Below are positions 33,556-46,054 of a stretch of 64,000 nucleotides of DNA, piece after piece. The stretch is from NCBI GenBank assembly GCA_037439785.1, contig JBBIVJ010000024.1, positions 1-64,000 of the forward strand, given 5' to 3'. The DNA comes from DSVZ01 sp037439785 (GTDB lineage Bacteria > Verrucomicrobiota > Verrucomicrobiia > Limisphaerales > J093). The notes beneath the pieces are model-generated. The model was not told where the DNA came from and ran no database searches. It was given only the letters and a program-made list of their open reading frames with translations. Within the stretch, counting starts at the first letter, position 1; each line of letters opens with the position of its first letter. The position numbers and the translations under genes are program-made.

Positions 33556-34950
33556 TCAGTCCCGGGCGCCCAGGCCCAGGCGTTCTTCCGCTTCCAGACG
33601 GTCCCAGATCAGCCGGTCCAGGACCTCGCGGGCGGCGGCGCACTGCACGCGGTCAATGATCTCGCCGGCGAAGGCATGGATCAACATTTGCCGCGCCCGC
33701 TGGTGGGGGATGCCACGGGCGCGCAGGTAGAAGATGTGCTCGGGGTGAAGCTGGCCCACGGTGGCGCCGTGGGTGCACTTGACGTCGTCGGCGTAAATCT
33801 CGAGCTGGGGTTTGGTGTCCACGACCGCGTCGTCGGAGAGCAGGAGGTTTTTGTTGGTCTGCTTGGCGTCGGTCTTCTGCGCGCCGGGCCGGACCAGGAT
33901 GCGGCCGTGGAAGACGCCGCGGGCGCGGTCGGTCAGGATGCCGTTGAAGTATTCGTGGCTGGCGCAACGCGGGCTGGCGTGCTCGACGATCATGTGGTGG
34001 TCGGCCAGGCGCTCGTCGTGAACCAGGTACAGGCCGTTGAGCACCGCCTCGGAGTCCTCGCCGCGCAGCCCCAGGCGGATGTGATGGCGGGATAGGCGTG
34101 CGCCCAGGGCGAAGGAGTGGGCGTGGAGCTTCACCGCGCGCCCGGTCCGGACGTAGAGGCCGGAGATTTCGAAGGCCGTCGCCGGCTGGTCCTGGAACTT
34201 GAGCCATTCGACCTCCGCGCCATCCCCGGCGATCAGCTCGGTCAGGTGGTTGGCGACATAACGCGCGCCGTGGGGACCGGCGCTCAGCTCGATCACCGTC
34301 GCCCGCGCCCCGGCCCCCACGTGCACGCGGTGGCGGACAAGGCTGGCGGGGGCTTCCGGCCGGCCCGAGGCCCAATGGACCAGGCAGACCGGGCCGGTCA
34401 GCGTTTGGCCGGGCGGGATGCGGAGGTGCAGGCCGTCGGTGAAGAACGCCCGGTTGAGCGCGGTGAAGGCATGATCGCCCACCGGCGCCAGCGGCTCCGA
34501 CCCGCCGCTCCCCTGCTCCGGGTCGTGCGCAAGCGCAGAGCGCAGGTCGGTGCAGGTGACCTGACCGTCGCCTCCCGCCGTGGGCAGGCCGCGCGAAAGT
34601 TCGGGCACCAGGTGGCCGTCCACGAAGACCGCCATCAGGCCGGCCTCCGCCAGAAAGGGCAACCGCGCGAGTTGCGCGGCAATCTCGCGGGCGGGCGGGG
34701 GCGCGCTCGCCGGGTGGAAGGGCACTTCCAGCAACGGGGCGAGGGGGGTGAAGCGCCAGTCTTCCGCCTGCACGGTGGGATAGCCGGTGCGGAGGAACTC
34801 GCGCAGGCCGGCCTCGCGGAAGGCGCGCAGCGCCGGCGGTTCGGCGGCGCGGCCCGGGTGACGCGCGAATGCCTCCCGCACGGCCTCGGCGGCGGAGCGG
34901 CCGCGCGAGCCGGCGGGGGCGGCCGGGACGGGTTCAAGGGTGGTGGGCAT
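33556..34950 (-). CDS. sufD: SufD, Fe-S scaffold subunit
   Basis: 464 residues ending in the SufBD beta-helix: VELSAGPHGARYVANHLTEL, the HIRLGLRGEDSEAVLNGLYL and HDERLADHHMIVEHASPRCA segments, QTNKNLLLSDDAVVDTKPQL and DDVKCTHGATVGQLHPE with the conserved His. It forms the SufBC2D scaffold complex. Length is normal. The N-terminal 80 residues hold the expected YPTVQAEDWRFTPLAPL. Confidence 0.93.
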   Translation of the reverse strand: MPTTLEPVPAAPAGSRGRSAAEAVREAFARHPGRAAEPPALRAFREAGLREFLRTGYPTVQAEDWRFTPLAPLLEVPFHPASAPPPAREIAAQLARLPFLAEAGLMAVFVDGHLVPELSRGLPTAGGDGQVTCTDLRSALAHDPEQGSGGSEPLAPVGDHAFTALNRAFFTDGLHLRIPPGQTLTGPVCLVHWASGRPEAPASLVRHRVHVGAGARATVIELSAGPHGARYVANHLTELIAGDGAEVEWLKFQDQPATAFEISGLYVRTGRAVKLHAHSFALGARLSRHHIRLGLRGEDSEAVLNGLYLVHDERLADHHMIVEHASPRCASHEYFNGILTDRARGVFHGRILVRPGAQKTDAKQTNKNLLLSDDAVVDTKPQLEIYADDVKCTHGATVGQLHPEHIFYLRARGIPHQRARQMLIHAFAGEIIDRVQCAAAREVLDRLIWDRLEAEERLGLGARD

Positions 34951-34962
34951 GGCGGCAGGGGC

Positions 34963-35748
34963 TCAGGCGGGGGTGAGGGTGCAGGGTTCGCACAGGGCGC
35001 AGCCCTGAATCCAGTCGTAGCCCTTTTCCTCGAGTTCGAGGGCCAGGGCCTTGTCGCCGGACTTGACGATGCGGCCGTCGCAGAGCACGTGCACGAAGTC
35101 GGGGACGATGTAGTTGAGCAGGCGCTGGTAGTGGGTGATGATCAACTGGGCGTTGTCCGGGCGCCGCAGTCGGTTGACGCCGCCGGCGACCACGCGCAGG
35201 GCGTCAATGTCCAGGCCGGAGTCGGTTTCGTCGAGCACGGCCAGTTTGGGTTCGAGCACGGCCATTTGGAAAATCTCGTTGCGCTTTTTCTCGCCGCCGG
35301 AGAAGCCGACGTTGACCGGGCGTTTGAGCAGGTCCTCTTCCAGGTCCAGCAGCTTGATCTTGTCGCGCACGAGCTGGAGGAACTCGACGGCGTCCAGTTC
35401 GGGCAGGCCGCGGGCCTTGCGGACCTCGTTGAGGGCGGCCTTCAGGAAGTAGGTGCTGTTGACGCCCGGGATTTCCACCGGGTACTGGAAGGCCAGAAAC
35501 AGCCCGGCGCGGGCGCGGTCTTCGGGGGCCATCTCCAGCAGGTCCTGGCCGAGGTAGCGGATGGTGCCGGCGGAGATGGCATAGCCTTCGCGGCCGGCCA
35601 GCACGGCGGCCAGGGTGCTTTTGCCACTGCCGTTGGGGCCCATGATGGCGTGCACTTCACCGGGGCAGAGGGTCAGGCTGATGCCTTTGAGGATTTCACG
35701 ACCGTCCACGCCGGCGTGGAGGTTCTGGATTTCAAGGAGGGGTTCCAT
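34963..35748 (-). CDS. sufC: SufC, ABC-type ATPase of the SufBCD complex
   Basis: 261 residues with Walker A GPNGSGKST, the SufC-specific EGYAISAGTIRYLGQDLLEM, signature FSGGEKKRNEIFQM, Walker B LAVLDETDSGLDIDAL and the H-loop ITHYQRLLNYI. It provides ATP hydrolysis for cluster assembly. The ATG at 35748 marks the homology start. It is separated from sufB by 65 bases. Confidence 0.95.
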   Translation of the reverse strand: MEPLLEIQNLHAGVDGREILKGISLTLCPGEVHAIMGPNGSGKSTLAAVLAGREGYAISAGTIRYLGQDLLEMAPEDRARAGLFLAFQYPVEIPGVNSTYFLKAALNEVRKARGLPELDAVEFLQLVRDKIKLLDLEEDLLKRPVNVGFSGGEKKRNEIFQMAVLEPKLAVLDETDSGLDIDALRVVAGGVNRLRRPDNAQLIITHYQRLLNYIVPDFVHVLCDGRIVKSGDKALALELEEKGYDWIQGCALCEPCTLTPA

Positions 35749-35813
35749 GTTCAATGCAGGGGTTCTCAAGGATGCGGACTTCAGGGGAGCCGACCGGGGC
35801 GGGGCGCCGGCGC

Positions 35814-37259
<1,446 letters not shown>

Positions 37260-37270
37260 GGCGGAGGAGC

Positions 37271-37723
37271 TCAGCGGTGTTTGCGGGCGGCGCACTGCGG
37301 GCAGAGGCCGTTGAAGGCAATTTCGTAACGCCGCATCTGAAAACCGGGCGGCAGGGTCATCTCCGGATGCCCTGCCTCGGGGTCGGTGGTGATGTCAAAG
37401 GCGCCGCCGCAGGCGTCGCAGTAAAAATGGTGGTGCTCGGCCATGTTCGAGCAGTAGCGGGTGGCGCCGCGGTCATGATGGACCTGCTTGACCAGACCGC
37501 AACGGACCAGCGCGTCCAGGCAATTGTACACGGTGGCCATGGAGATGTCCGGGATTTCCTGCTTGGCGCGCAGGAAGACCTCCTCGGCGGTGGGGTGGTC
37601 GCGCTTGCGCAGCAGCACCCGGTACACGTGTTGCCGCTGCGCGGTCGGTCGCAGGCCGGCGTAGGCCAGGCGGCTCTCCAGCGCGTCGCCCTCGCCGGGG
37701 GCGGGGGTGGTCTTCCGTTTCAT
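37271..37723 (-). CDS. Fur-family metalloregulator heading the suf operon
   Basis: 150 residues: a winged-helix domain (GLRPTAQRQHVYRVLL, ISMATVYNCLDALVRCGLV) and a dimerisation domain with the His cluster AEHHHFYCDACG and two CxxC zinc sites (102-105 and 141-144). The YNCLD recognition helix fits the Fur/PerR/Irr group; whether it senses iron or peroxide cannot be told. It is the first gene of the suf transcript, 11 bases before sufB. It therefore probably autoregulates and controls Fe-S assembly. Confidence 0.9.
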   Translation of the reverse strand: MKRKTTPAPGEGDALESRLAYAGLRPTAQRQHVYRVLLRKRDHPTAEEVFLRAKQEIPDISMATVYNCLDALVRCGLVKQVHHDRGATRYCSNMAEHHHFYCDACGGAFDITTDPEAGHPEMTLPPGFQMRRYEIAFNGLCPQCAARKHR

Positions 37724-37732
37724 GGCGCGCGC

Positions 37733-37760
37733 AAGGTAGCGGCGGCGGTCGTTGTGTCAA
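37733..37760 (-). promoter_or_regulatory. Candidate promoter of the fur-suf operon
   Basis: On the minus strand a perfect TTGACA (37755-37760) is followed after 16 bases by TACCTT (37733-37738). The start codon lies only 9 bases beyond the -10, so the transcript would be nearly leaderless. An AT-richer stretch just upstream (37761-37780) could hold an operator, but no clean Fur box was found. Confidence 0.4.
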
Positions 37761-37840
37761 GACTTAGAACAATTCCAGATCCAGGACCCGCCCGGCCCGC
37801 GCCGGTTGCGCCCCCGCCCGCCCCGTGTTATGCCGGGGCG

Positions 37841-38491
37841 ATGAAGTTCCTGGTGCGATGGTGCTTTCGCCTGCTGGTGCTGGCGCTGCTTCTGGCCCTC
37901 GCCCTGGTCCTGCTCAAGGACCTCCTGATCGAGGAATACCTCGAGGTCCAATGCCGGCGCGCCACCGGTCTGGAACTGGAAATCGGCCGCCTGGAGGTGG
38001 CCCTGCTGGCCCCCACGTTGCGGGCCGAAAACGTGCGCCTCTACAACCCGCCCGAGTTCGGCGGCGCCCCGGCCCTCGTCGCGGCCGAGGTGTTCCTGGA
38101 ATATGACCGAGCCGCGCTGGTCCGCGGCACGCTCCACCTGCCCCTGCTGCGGCTGCACCTCCAGGAGCTGACCGTCGTCGAGGATGGCCGGGGCGGCCTG
38201 AATCTTTCCGTGCTGGCCGCGCGCGGAGCGGCGTCCTGGCAGGCCCATCCTCCGGCCTGGGAATTCGCCGGCCTGGACACCCTGAACCTGACCGTGGAAC
38301 AGGTGCGGCGGGTCAACCTGCGTGACCCGGCCCGCAACCTCTCCCTGGACCCGGCGCTGCGCGGCCAGGTCTGGCAGGGTCTGCGCACCACGGCCGACCT
38401 CCAACGATGCTGGACGGGCCTCACCTCCCGGCCGGCCTTCCGCAGGGTCTTGATGCCACCGGCACCGGCGGCGGGGCGATCCTCCCCTTGA
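37841..38491 (+). CDS. Short AsmA-like membrane-anchored protein
   Basis: 216 residues: an N-terminal membrane helix (about 5-28, FRLLVLALLLALALVLLKDL) and then the start of an AsmA/DUF748-type beta-rich domain. That domain shows LEVQCRRATGLELEIGRLEVALLAPTLRAENV and LYNPPEFGGAPALVAAEVFLEYD. AsmA-type proteins bridge or span the periplasm and handle lipids. This one is short compared with full AsmA but like the small versions in this phylum. The ATG at 37841 is chosen; the upstream frame lies inside the fur antisense strand. Confidence 0.75.
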   Translation: MKFLVRWCFRLLVLALLLALALVLLKDLLIEEYLEVQCRRATGLELEIGRLEVALLAPTLRAENVRLYNPPEFGGAPALVAAEVFLEYDRAALVRGTLHLPLLRLHLQELTVVEDGRGGLNLSVLAARGAASWQAHPPAWEFAGLDTLNLTVEQVRRVNLRDPARNLSLDPALRGQVWQGLRTTADLQRCWTGLTSRPAFRRVLMPPAPAAGRSSP

Positions 38492-39442
38492 AGTGGCGTT
38501 CCTACGGCTTGCCGGTGGGGCACCGCCGTCACACCTTGGGGGCGTGCGCGTGTTGATCATCGGGTGCGGGTATGTGGGGCTTTCCCTGGGTGCGGTCCTG
38601 GTCCGACGCGGACACGAGGTGATCGGAATGCGGCGCAGCGCTTCGGCCGCGGCCGAACTGCAAGCCGCCGGCATTCGCCCGCTCCAGGCGGATGTGACCG
38701 ATCCCGCCACCCTGGCCGGGTTGCCGGCAGATTATGACGGGGTGGTCTTCTGCGTGGCCGCTTCGGGCGGCGGAGTCGAGGAGTACCGGCGCACCTACCT
38801 GGAGGGCGCGCGGCACGTGGTGGAATGGCTGGCGCCGCGCCCTCCCCGTCGTTTCGTGTACACCAGCAGCACCGGCGTGTATGCCCAGAATGACGGCTCG
38901 CTTGTCACCGAGGAAAGCCCCACGCAGGCCGCCACGCCCACCGCGGAAATCCTGCTGGCCACCGAGCAACTGCTCCTGGAGGCCGCGCGGACGCGGACCT
39001 TCCCGGCCGTGGTGCTGCGGTTGTCCGGCATTTACGGTCCGGGCCGGGGCTACTGGCTCCGCCAGTTCCTCGCCGGTGAGGCCCAGCTGGAAGGCGACGG
39101 CAATCGCATTCTGAACATGATCCACCGCGACGACGCAGTGGAGGCGATCCCGGCCGCCCTGGAGCGGGGACAACCCGGGCGCATTTACAACGTCAGCGAC
39201 GACGAGCCGGTCACCCAGCGGGAGCTGTTCGCCTGGCTGGCGCAGCGGTTGAATCGCCCGATGCCGCTGCCGGCACCGGTGGCCGGTCTCCCACCGCGCC
39301 AGCGGGGTTTGACCAGCAAGCGGGTCAGCAACGCGCGCCTCCGCCGCGAGCTGGGCTGGGTGCCGCGTTTCCCCACTTTCCGCGAAGGATTCGCCGCGGA
39401 ACTGGCGGCGCCGGTTGAAACGGGCGGGGAACGCGGTGCCGC

Positions 39443-42520
<3,078 letters not shown>

Positions 42521-42602
42521 GGATTCAGCAGGCGACAGGGGTCAGTAGAGGAAGGGAGAGCACGCTTGCCGCCAGTGGGCGAGTGTGACAGTGTTTTAAG
42601 GT

Positions 42603-42806
42603 ATGTCGCTGGCTGAAATACTGCCTCGGGTTCGCAACCTCCCCCCGGCGGAGAAGCTGCGTCTTATCAGCATTTTGGCTGTAGAGGTCGCGGCGGACGT
42701 TGCGCCGTTGGAGCAGAACCGTACTTATGTAGTGGCCACGCCGGTCTTTGAACCCGGCGCGGCGGAGGCGCTGAGGGAGGCGTTGCGCGCGATACCGCAG
42801 GGCTGA
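42603..42806 (+). CDS. Small protein of a retropepsin module (67 aa)
   Basis: 67 residues starting SLAEILPRVRNLPPAEKLRL, a short helical protein. Similar small proteins precede retropepsin-like genes in cyanobacteria and other bacteria, as I recall the family. It lies 4 bases before the retropepsin gene, so they form a two-gene unit. The unit is inserted between czcA and czcB in the opposite orientation. Function is unknown; a chaperone, antitoxin-like or substrate role is conceivable. Confidence 0.7.
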   Translation: MSLAEILPRVRNLPPAEKLRLISILAVEVAADVAPLEQNRTYVVATPVFEPGAAEALREALRAIPQG

Positions 42807-42810
42807 CGCT

Positions 42811-43287
42811 GTGCGCTTTCCGTATTCAGCCGACGGCCGGCCGCTGCTGCCACTGACGCTCTCCATCGGCTCGCGCGTTCTCACCGTCGAGGCTTTGCTC
42901 GACAGCGGCGCCGATGTGAAGGTGCTGCCGTGGCGGATGGGCGAGGCAGTGGGTGGCGCCTGGAATCCGGCCAAGGCCACACTGCGACTCGCCGGCGCGC
43001 TGGCCGGTACTCCAGCGATGCCGCTGCTTGTCGAGGCCAAGGTGGGCGAGTTTGCGCCTGGGCGTCTCGCCTTCGCCTGGTGCCGCACGGACGAAGTGCC
43101 GCCGGTGCTTGGACAAACGAACTTCTTCATGGAGTTCGATGTTTGTTTCTTTCGCTCGCGAAGGAGTTTGCCGTCGCACCCAGGGGCCAACAGCTCGGTG
43201 CTTGAGAGTTTTCATTCGGAGCGGCTCCCGGCTTTCACTCCTCCGCGCAGCTCGCGCCCAGGCGGGAGCGGAGCAGGTGCGACTTGA
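42811..43287 (+). CDS. Retropepsin-like aspartic protease, probable frameshift near the end
   Basis: The reading frame encodes 158 residues with the aspartic protease motif D31-SGA34 in ALLDSGADVKVLP and a flap/second strand ending LGQTNFFMEFDVCFFRS. Relatives end soon after this point with a short F-E-V-type tail. Here the tail sits in the -1 frame (KEFAVAPRGQQLGA, stop at 43203-43205), implying a one-base deletion at about 43156-43161. The uncorrected frame runs on to 43287 with no homology and overlaps czcB. Retropepsin-like single-domain proteases act as dimers. The target is unknown. Confidence 0.75.
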   Translation: MRFPYSADGRPLLPLTLSIGSRVLTVEALLDSGADVKVLPWRMGEAVGGAWNPAKATLRLAGALAGTPAMPLLVEAKVGEFAPGRLAFAWCRTDEVPPVLGQTNFFMEFDVCFFRSRRSLPSHPGANSSVLESFHSERLPAFTPPRSSRPGGSGAGAT

Positions 43288-44464
43288 GCGCGAACGTGCC
43301 GGCCACCGCCACCCGCTCCTGCGCGTGCAAGCCTTCCCGCACTTCGCAGCGGCCGCCGCTTTGCACCCCCAGCCGGACCGCCCGCGCCTCGAACAGGTCG
43401 TCCCCCCGCTGCACAAACACCACCGGCCGTCCCCCGACCTGCTGCACCGCGGCGGCCGGCAGCACCCACACCTCTTCGGCCCGGCGCGCCAGAATGCGGG
43501 CGCGGGCGAACATCCGGGTGCGCAGCGCACCGTCGGGATTGGGCACTTCGGCCCGGGCGCGCACCAGGCGGGTGCGCTCGTCCACTTCGGCGCTCAGCCA
43601 GGTCAGCGTGCCGGTGAAGGTGCGGTCCGGCAGCGCCTCGACCGCGAGTTCGACCGTCTGGCCTTCGCGCACCCGGTCCAGGGCGGCTTCGGGCAGGTTC
43701 AGGATGGCCCACATCACCGAGCGGTCGGCCAGGGTGAAGAGCGGTCGGCCGGCCTCGACCCGCTCGCCCCGCACGGCGGTTCGTTCGATGATTTCGCCGG
43801 CGAAGGGGGCGGTCACTTCCAGGTACACCGGCTCATCCGGGCGCGCGCCGAGGGCCTCGATTTGCGCCTCGCTGAAGCCCAGGGTGCGGGCCAGTTGGCA
43901 GGCGGCGCGGTGTTCGGCCTCGGCCTGTTGCAGGTCCCGTTCGGAGGTCACCCGCTCGGTCCGCAGCTTGCGCTCGCGCTCGAGGGACTGGTGGGTCAGC
44001 ACCGCCCGCGCCACCACCTCTGCAATGGTGGCTGACCAGAGCCGCGCCACGACCTGCCCTTCCTGCACCGGCTGGCCAAGGTCCACCTCGGCCCCCTGCA
44101 CGATGCCACCGACCGGGGCGACGATTTGGGCCAGCCGGTTTTGGTTGAAGGCCAGTTCGGCCAGACACTCGACGCCCTCGGCCAGTTCCCCGACCACGGG
44201 GGTGGCGATTTGGACGCCGGCCAGCGCCGCCGAATCCGCCGCCGGCAGCCGCACCAGGAGCGATTGACCGGGCTGCAGCCGCGCGAGTGCTTCGGGCCGG
44301 CAAGGGCCGCAGGCGGCCTCCGGCACGCGATGCTCGGAGCACATGCCGTCAGCGGCCGGGGGGTGGGGTGGATGCGCCGCCAGTTCACGGTTGCCCGGTC
44401 CCGATGGGGTCAGGACCAGGGCAGCCGCAGTGAAGCCGATCCAGGTTGGGAATCCACTTTTCAT
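43235..44464 (-). CDS. RND efflux periplasmic adaptor (CzcB/CusB family)
   Basis: 409 residues: a short N-terminal hydrophobic segment, then a Cys/His metal-binding-like motif MCSEHRVPEAACGPCRPEAL. Next come the lipoyl/hairpin region (LAFNQNRLAQIVAPVGGIVQ, RERKLRTERVTSERDLQQAE), YLEVTAPFAGEIIERTAVRG and the beta-barrel domain. It links the inner-membrane pump to an outer-membrane channel. The ATG at 44464 starts the homology. The C-terminus (RSRLGASCAEE) looks natural rather than truncated by the neighbouring insertion. Confidence 0.88.
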   Translation of the reverse strand: MKSGFPTWIGFTAAALVLTPSGPGNRELAAHPPHPPAADGMCSEHRVPEAACGPCRPEALARLQPGQSLLVRLPAADSAALAGVQIATPVVGELAEGVECLAELAFNQNRLAQIVAPVGGIVQGAEVDLGQPVQEGQVVARLWSATIAEVVARAVLTHQSLERERKLRTERVTSERDLQQAEAEHRAACQLARTLGFSEAQIEALGARPDEPVYLEVTAPFAGEIIERTAVRGERVEAGRPLFTLADRSVMWAILNLPEAALDRVREGQTVELAVEALPDRTFTGTLTWLSAEVDERTRLVRARAEVPNPDGALRTRMFARARILARRAEEVWVLPAAAVQQVGGRPVVFVQRGDDLFEARAVRLGVQSGGRCEVREGLHAQERVAVAGTFALKSHLLRSRLGASCAEE

Positions 44465-44576
44465 AAAAGACGACCAGGAAATATCGCGATCACCAAACGA
44501 ATCCGGGAGGGGCGCGGTGGACACACCACGCCCTTGAAGTCACGCCCGGCCGGGAACTCAGGCCGGCGTCGGGAGC

Positions 44577-44966
44577 TCAGGAAGCGCGGGAAGGAGCGCG
44601 GGGAGGACGCGCCGCGCGGCGGGCAAATTGCCAGGGCCGACTCCGTTCAAGCGGGGCCCGCCCGGGGGGCTGGGGCTGGAAGCCGGCTCGGCACAGAGAT
44701 TCCGGCGCCGGGTCAGGGAGCAGCCGAACCACCAGCAGCGGCGGGACGATTGAGGCCCCTCGCTCCTCGGTCTTGCAGGAGCCGGTCTCCAGCGAGCTGC
44801 AGGGTTGCTGGTCACAGTTGGCAGGGCTCTGCGGGTCGCCGGCGTCGGCGCAGCAGCATTGCAGCCAGGGCCGCTCCGGCAGCCAGGGCTCGAGGGCGCA
44901 ATGCATGCTCGCCGGCACCCACAGGGCCAGCAGGAGCATCACCACGCTGCCTTTGAGCCAACTCAC
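44577..44966 (-). CDS. Secreted Cys-rich small protein upstream of czcB
   Basis: 129 residues with a GTG start and a signal peptide (SWLKGSVVMLLLALWVPASMHCALE). A Cys cluster follows (LQCCCADAG, ANCDQQPCSSLE, SCKTEE), then a C-terminal WQFARRAARPPRAPS. As I recall, similar short Cys-rich proteins with a WQF...PPRAPS tail precede RND metal efflux genes in Verrucomicrobiota. A periplasmic metal-binding or sensing role is inferred. It lies 112 bases upstream of czcB on the same strand. Confidence 0.65.
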   Translation of the reverse strand: MSWLKGSVVMLLLALWVPASMHCALEPWLPERPWLQCCCADAGDPQSPANCDQQPCSSLETGSCKTEERGASIVPPLLVVRLLPDPAPESLCRAGFQPQPPGRAPLERSRPWQFARRAARPPRAPSRAS

Positions 44967-45092
44967 GGGGCGTTAGATTAGTCGGGAAAGGAGGCGAGGC
45001 AAGGCTCCGGCAGGCACCAAGCAAAGACGCCCGGCCCGGGATTTCGCGGCAGGGTGCACCGTCCCTTGCTCAAAAACTCATGCCGGCAGTGG

Positions 45093-45145
45093 CCAAAGGC
45101 CGGAGGCCGGAGGTGAGGAGCGGGGTGCGAGGAGGGAGGGTCAGG
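45093..45145. repeat. Degenerate 7-bp repeat tract
   Basis: Within the 386-base gap between the Cys-rich gene and the LOG gene, GCCGGAG occurs twice in tandem and is followed by GTGAGGA, GCGGGGT, GCGAGGA, GGGAGGG, TCAGGAG and CCCGGAG at a 7-base period. It resembles the heptad tracts at 56274-56375 and 59690-59717. The rest of the gap contains no recognisable gene. Confidence 0.5.
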
Positions 45146-45352
45146 AGCCCGGAGTCAGCAGGTTCGCGAACGCGAACGGTCTTTCCACGCTCGCCAACCG
45201 TGTTCCACCTGCCGCACTCGGAAGGCGGGGACAAGCGCCCGCCGGACTGCACCGGGGTCCCTTTGGGAAGCTTTCGGCCCTCTCCACGCTTGAGGGGGCG
45301 TTGCGGGCCGGCCTGCTTGTCACACCCGCCGGGGGCCCCTAAGGTTCGGCGC

Positions 45353-46045
45353 GTGACCTATCCGGACCACAATCAGAACGGGCTGCTTTACCAGGAGGAC
45401 CCGTGGCGCGTGTTCCGCATCATGGCCGAGTTTGTTGATTCCTTCGAGACGCTCAGCACCCTCGGGTTTGCGGTGGCGGTGTTCGGGTCGGCCCGGACCC
45501 GGCGGGGGGACAAGTACTACAAGCTGGCCGAGGCCCTGGGGCGGGAGCTGGCCCGCCAGGGCCTGGGGGTCATCACCGGCGGCGGTCCGGGCATCATGGA
45601 GGCGGCCAACAAGGGAGCGATGGCCGCCGGCGGCACGTCGGTGGGGCTGAACATCTATCTGCCCAACGAACAAAAGACCAACCGCCACCTCACCCTGGCC
45701 CTGCACTTCCGCTACTTCTTTGCCCGCAAGGTCTGCTTTGCCAAGTACAGCCTGGGTTTTGTGTTTTTCCCGGGCGGCTTTGGCACACTGGACGAGTTTT
45801 TCGAACTCATCACCCTGGTCCAAACCCGCCGCCTGCCCAAGGTGCCGATGATCCTGGTCGGCCGGTCGTATTGGCGCGGCCTGCTGCGCTGGCTGCACCA
45901 GACGGTCGAGCAGCCCGGGTACCTTGACCGGGCCGACCTGGAGCCCCTGCGGTTGGTGGAAGACCCGCTCGAGGCGGTCCATTACCTGGTCGAACACCGG
46001 GATACCCTCACCGCTCCCCACCCCGTGGGCAAGGCCTTCGCCTGA
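45353..46045 (+). CDS. LOG family protein (TIGR00730-type, possible nucleotide 5'-monophosphate phosphoribohydrolase)
   Basis: 230 residues with VAVFGSARTRRGDKYY, GVITGGGPGIMEAANKGAM and the LOG motif FFPGGFGTLDEFFE, plus LPNEQKTNRHLTLALHFRYF. LOG-family enzymes release ribose 5-phosphate from cytokinin or purine nucleotides. This sub-branch (with RYFFARKVCF) is widespread in bacteria and its physiological substrate is uncertain. The GTG at 45353 is the likely start. An M16 peptidase gene follows after 9 bases. Confidence 0.88.
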   Translation: MTYPDHNQNGLLYQEDPWRVFRIMAEFVDSFETLSTLGFAVAVFGSARTRRGDKYYKLAEALGRELARQGLGVITGGGPGIMEAANKGAMAAGGTSVGLNIYLPNEQKTNRHLTLALHFRYFFARKVCFAKYSLGFVFFPGGFGTLDEFFELITLVQTRRLPKVPMILVGRSYWRGLLRWLHQTVEQPGYLDRADLEPLRLVEDPLEAVHYLVEHRDTLTAPHPVGKAFA

Positions 46046-46054
46046 GACCGCCCC

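Noticed and set aside
45160..45185. Inverted repeat GTTCGCGAAC before the LOG gene as an operator
   Set aside because: A short GC-rich palindrome of a kind expected by chance, far from the GTG start and without a promoter next to it.
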